8,839 nt of DNA from NCBI GenBank assembly GCA_947378615.1, contig CANCKV010000104.1:1-8839 (forward strand), read 5' to 3'. Below the pieces are notes generated by a model. It saw nothing but the letters and a program-made list of their open reading frames with translations, had not been told where the DNA came from and made no database searches. Source of the stretch: Chitinophagaceae bacterium (GTDB lineage: Bacteria; Bacteroidota; Bacteroidia; Chitinophagales; Chitinophagaceae). Made by a program: the position numbers and the translations under genes. Shown here one piece after another: positions 7,301 through 8,839 of this stretch. Position 1 is the first letter of the stretch. The number at the start of each line of letters is the position of its first letter.

Positions 7301-8535
7301 TCAAAATGTGTAAACTTATTTTCAGCCCTATTATAATAGTTTAATCCTCCCGCTTCTGTTCCTATCCAAAGGTTATGAGAACCATCTTCTTTTATATCGC
7401 TGATAATATTGCTGCTGATAGAATTCTTGTCCAGAGAATGCTTAAATATCTTAAAAGGGGTTGAATTGGAATATATTATGTTTACTCCTCCAAAATATGA
7501 GGCCACCCACATACACCCTTGCCTGTCTTCAACAATATCATATAAAGAGTTTTGACTTAGGCTATTTTCAGAATTTGCTTCAGACCTGTAATTTGTAATT
7601 CCAAAAGTTTTATTTGAAATGATTGATAACCCGTTTTGAGTAGCCACCCAGATAGAACTATCTTTTGCCACTTTTATCTTACGGATATTATTACTAGCAA
7701 TAGAATTGCTTATTGTATTTGAATGAGTGAAGTTTATACTTTTACCAGAAACAGGGTCAATTCTATTAAGTCCACCATAGCGTGTGCCCACCCAAATATT
7801 ATTGTTTTTATCTTCTTCAATACAATTAATATAATTCTCAGTAAGCATTCCATCAGCTGTGTTAAACATCTGTTCAACAATAAATTCTCCATTTTTCATT
7901 TTGCCCTTTAGCAAACCATTCAAACGGGTCCCAACCCATATAGAACCTGAAATATCCTTATATATGGTATTGTAATTATTTTCTTTTTGAATTATAAAAG
8001 AAGTGGATTTAATTTTTATATCAATTGGTTTGTGAGGATTTCCTTTTTCAAAACATGTCAGCCCTTTTTCTGTAACTACCCAAATATTGTTTTCTTTATC
8101 TAGAAAAATACAGGTTACGTTAACATTGGCAAATATTTTTTCAAAATTATCATTAATCGGGTCATACCTATCTAGTCCAGAATTGGAACCTATCCATAAA
8201 TGATTTGTCCTATCTGTTAGAATTACTCGAATGAATTCATGGTAGCCAATGCTATTTTGTTTATTTGAGTTCTTTTTATAAATTTTTATTGATTGTCCAT
8301 CATATTTGTTGAGTGCATATTTGGCTCCAAACCACATAAAACCTGCACTATCTTGAGCAATTGAAATTACTGAACTAATAGATAAGCCTTCATCGGCTGT
8401 AAGGTGTTTGAAAATTAGATTTGATTGGCTATTAGCTATTTGAGCAAAACAAAAAAGATAAACAATCAACAATTTTTTCAAATGTCTTGTAAAATATTTA
8501 GTATCCTTATTGATTTTTGAAAACAATGCAATCAT
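4381..8535 (-). CDS. Hybrid two-component system regulator (HTCS): periplasmic double beta-propeller sensor, histidine kinase, receiver and AraC activator in one protein
   Basis: From the ATG at 8535 the protein has 1384 residues; a TTG at 8565 would add ten. Domains: signal sequence (about 1-36, hydrophobic LLIVYLFCFAQIA); 14 regularly spaced Reg_prop-type motifs (xxIWVGTxxGLxxYD), with the key aromatic residues at about 68, 114, 152, 200, 248, 296, 343, 390, 438, 486, 532, 577, 621 and 666, i.e. two seven-bladed propellers; Y_Y_Y domain (about 719-800); transmembrane helix 809-829; HisKA with phospho-accepting H865 in SHELRTP; HATPase with N-box N982, G1 DNGKG from D1011 and G2 GTGIG at 1039-1043; receiver with acidic pair E1139/D1140, phospho-acceptor D1182, T1212 and K1234; AraC-type DNA-binding domain about 1280-1382. 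All catalytic residues are present, so it should be active. HTCS proteins bind an oligosaccharide in the periplasm and activate a linked PUL. The susCD pair directly downstream on the same strand is the obvious target. Ligand unknown. Confidence 0.97.
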   Translation of the reverse strand: MIALFSKINKDTKYFTRHLKKLLIVYLFCFAQIANSQSNLIFKHLTADEGLSISSVISIAQDSAGFMWFGAKYALNKYDGQSIKIYKKNSNKQNSIGYHEFIRVILTDRTNHLWIGSNSGLDRYDPINDNFEKIFANVNVTCIFLDKENNIWVVTEKGLTCFEKGNPHKPIDIKIKSTSFIIQKENNYNTIYKDISGSIWVGTRLNGLLKGKMKNGEFIVEQMFNTADGMLTENYINCIEEDKNNNIWVGTRYGGLNRIDPVSGKSINFTHSNTISNSIASNNIRKIKVAKDSSIWVATQNGLSIISNKTFGITNYRSEANSENSLSQNSLYDIVEDRQGCMWVASYFGGVNIIYSNSTPFKIFKHSLDKNSISSNIISDIKEDGSHNLWIGTEAGGLNYYNRAENKFTHFENNINDKKSISSNLVKSILIDKKENVWVGTSLGGINLFSPNNGTFQSFKYDYRDSVILNFDDVNCMLEDNIKRFWVGTGKGLYLFDKEKKTLKKIIINAKGFTLNNDNIYSLFEDNEKNVWIGAERGIFRLENAVKELEGITKIKSSNLFSEHINCFKQDSKGRIWIGTFQGGLSLYDKKSNGFKTFSQQDGLCSDNIIGILEDENGFLWLSTDKGLCKCKPEEKYYRNYNMQDGLPTNEFNLSSYLRTSNGEMFFGGFNGFVSFFPNLIKENDKKPSVVFTGIKLFNNPIVINGEDGILKKNINYTDTISFRHDQNIFSINFSCLNYIKPTKNYYAYKLEGFEKDWNYVNVPSATYTNLSAGVYVLLVKASNNDRVWNNIPTKLTIIILPPPWKTWWAYLIYFLVISSIIYFITSFIRARAQLKQDLYHEHLLNERQEYVHQMKLDFFTNISHELRTPLTLIKGPIDMLMDIYEEEGQSKKLLLNIKQNSDRLIRLVGELMDFRKSESGHLVLHHSENDIIQFIKEIYVIFSLLAEKKEIDYQFDAPNKKLMLFFDKVQMEKVIFNLLSNAFKYVPDKGKITISISELPNNEVSITVTDNGKGISEENLTKVFDNFFQVDEHTATLGTGIGLAFSRSIVDMHKGRISVTSNSDTNQTQRVTCFTVVLLKGNEHLDKHSILSTLVDDKNNEKYLFKNEFDSLFPKENTNEIKDEDPIHHAKHTLLVVEDNEEIRTFIKDVLSNQFIIKEAENGKMGLEIALEEIPDIIISDVMMPEMNGMDLCSRLKKDERTSHIPVILLTARTAYIHQVNGLEIGADDYITKPFDVKILSLKLENLLKARENIRKKYVKRISVEPKFTDLETPDDLFIEKLSHLIEENMANPDFGVEQLAKALFMSRSVLYKKVAALTDMTVADYIKTYRLKKAAHLIKQNNLSITDIAFELGFGNRKYFSLEFKKHFGVSPSAYNDVNIGE

Positions 8536-8562
8536 TCTATTATTTAGAATTGAAATAAAGGA

Positions 8563-8570
8563 CAAAAATA
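8563..8570 (-). promoter_or_regulatory. Candidate -7 box of the HTCS promoter (TATTTTTG)
   Basis: Read on the minus strand, 8570 to 8563 is TATTTTTG, an exact match to the Bacteroidetes housekeeping -7 element TAnnTTTG. The best -33 candidate, TTCG at 8592-8589, is 18 bases upstream and only a partial match to TTTG. Transcription starting a few bases downstream would leave a short leader before the ATG at 8535 and would exclude the TTG at 8565 as the start codon, because that codon lies inside the box. A small dyad, ACTAT-N7-ATAGT (8580-8596), overlaps the presumed -33 region. AT-rich sequence makes chance matches fairly common. Confidence 0.4.
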
Positions 8571-8839
8571 AGAATTCCTACTATCTATCGAATAGTTTTT
8601 GTAATAGGGTGCCTCTTGTTACTCTTGCAGGTAAATACAGAGTAAGATATTCGACAAAATCGGTTTTAAGTAAATATCTAATGCCCTATTCAAGCATTCA
8701 TTGAATTACGAATAATAAACAAAGGGTAGTGATATTCAATGTATGCTGGCATTATTAAGCAGTATTTCTGTAATTTATATAAGCTTTAATAATTCCATAG
8801 TGCATATCATCCATTTTTGAGAAGCAAACTGTTTCCCTT
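8571..8839. other. Upstream intergenic sequence of the regulator, no supported gene
   Basis: AT-rich, with stops in all frames over most of its length. Inverted repeats seen are short: AATAGGG (8603-8609) with CCCTATT (8684-8690), CATTGAAT (8699-8706) with ATTCAATG (8734-8741), and the near-promoter dyad at 8580-8596. None is strong enough to call an operator or terminator. A minus-strand frame from the window edge to a TAA at 8755-8757 (27 codons, ending NYRNTA) could be the tail of an upstream gene, but this length is expected by chance. Confidence 0.4.

Noticed and set aside
8580..8600. Possible small terminator ACTAT-N7-ATAGT followed by T's on the plus strand
   Set aside because: The stem has only five A/T-rich pairs and no plus-strand gene precedes it. 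It more likely overlaps the HTCS promoter by chance or as a weak dyad.
5336..8704. Plus-strand frames at 5336-5626, 6659-7057, 7723-7911 and 8510-8704
   Set aside because: The first three are antisense shadows within the HTCS gene. The last overlaps its start and promoter and shows no domain or plausible start context.
8755..8839. 27-codon minus-strand frame open to the window edge, ending NYRNTA
   Set aside because: Could be the tail of an upstream gene, but an open stretch this short is expected by chance in one of several frames, and no family is recognizable.

Overview
The window is AT-rich and looks like a chromosomal segment of a member of the Bacteroidota (Cytophagales- or Sphingobacteriales-like; I cannot place it more precisely). 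It carries a SusC/SusD outer-membrane pair and a one-protein hybrid two-component regulator (HTCS). This is the core of a polysaccharide utilization locus (PUL). All real genes are on the minus strand, so transcription runs from high to low coordinates.

Layout in transcription order: (1) 8536-8839, upstream region of the regulator, with a perfect Bacteroidetes -7 box at 8563-8570. (2) 4381-8535, the HTCS regulator: signal peptide, two periplasmic beta-propellers, Y_Y_Y domain, one membrane span, histidine kinase, receiver and AraC-type DNA-binding domain. (3) 3914-4380, a 467-bp intergenic region. Its half nearer the regulator is a degenerate 21-bp-period repeat array of about 12 in-phase units (4109-4360), containing a strong long stem (4270-4337). 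Its other half (3914-4108) is the AT-rich 5' flank of susC. (4) 767-3913, SusC-like TonB-dependent transporter. (5) 1-754, SusD-like lipoprotein, 12 bp after susC and cut by the window edge.

Proposed cooperation (family knowledge plus inference): SusD captures a glycan at the cell surface and SusC imports it. A breakdown product binds the periplasmic propellers of the HTCS, which then autophosphorylates, passes phosphate to its own receiver and activates the susC promoter through its AraC domain. No glycoside hydrolase, lyase or esterase lies inside the window, so the substrate cannot be named. Degradative genes, if present, would be expected beyond the SusD end.

The least ordinary element is the 21-bp repeat array between regulator and target operon. 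Each unit starts with a near-palindromic 12-bp core (AGCAA-NN-TTGCT type), and the repeat equals two turns of B-DNA. It is not a CRISPR, tRNA or recognizable IS. It could be a dispersed intergenic repeat family, an operator array, a structured RNA 3' end, or a decayed heptad-coding sequence; the sequence alone does not decide.
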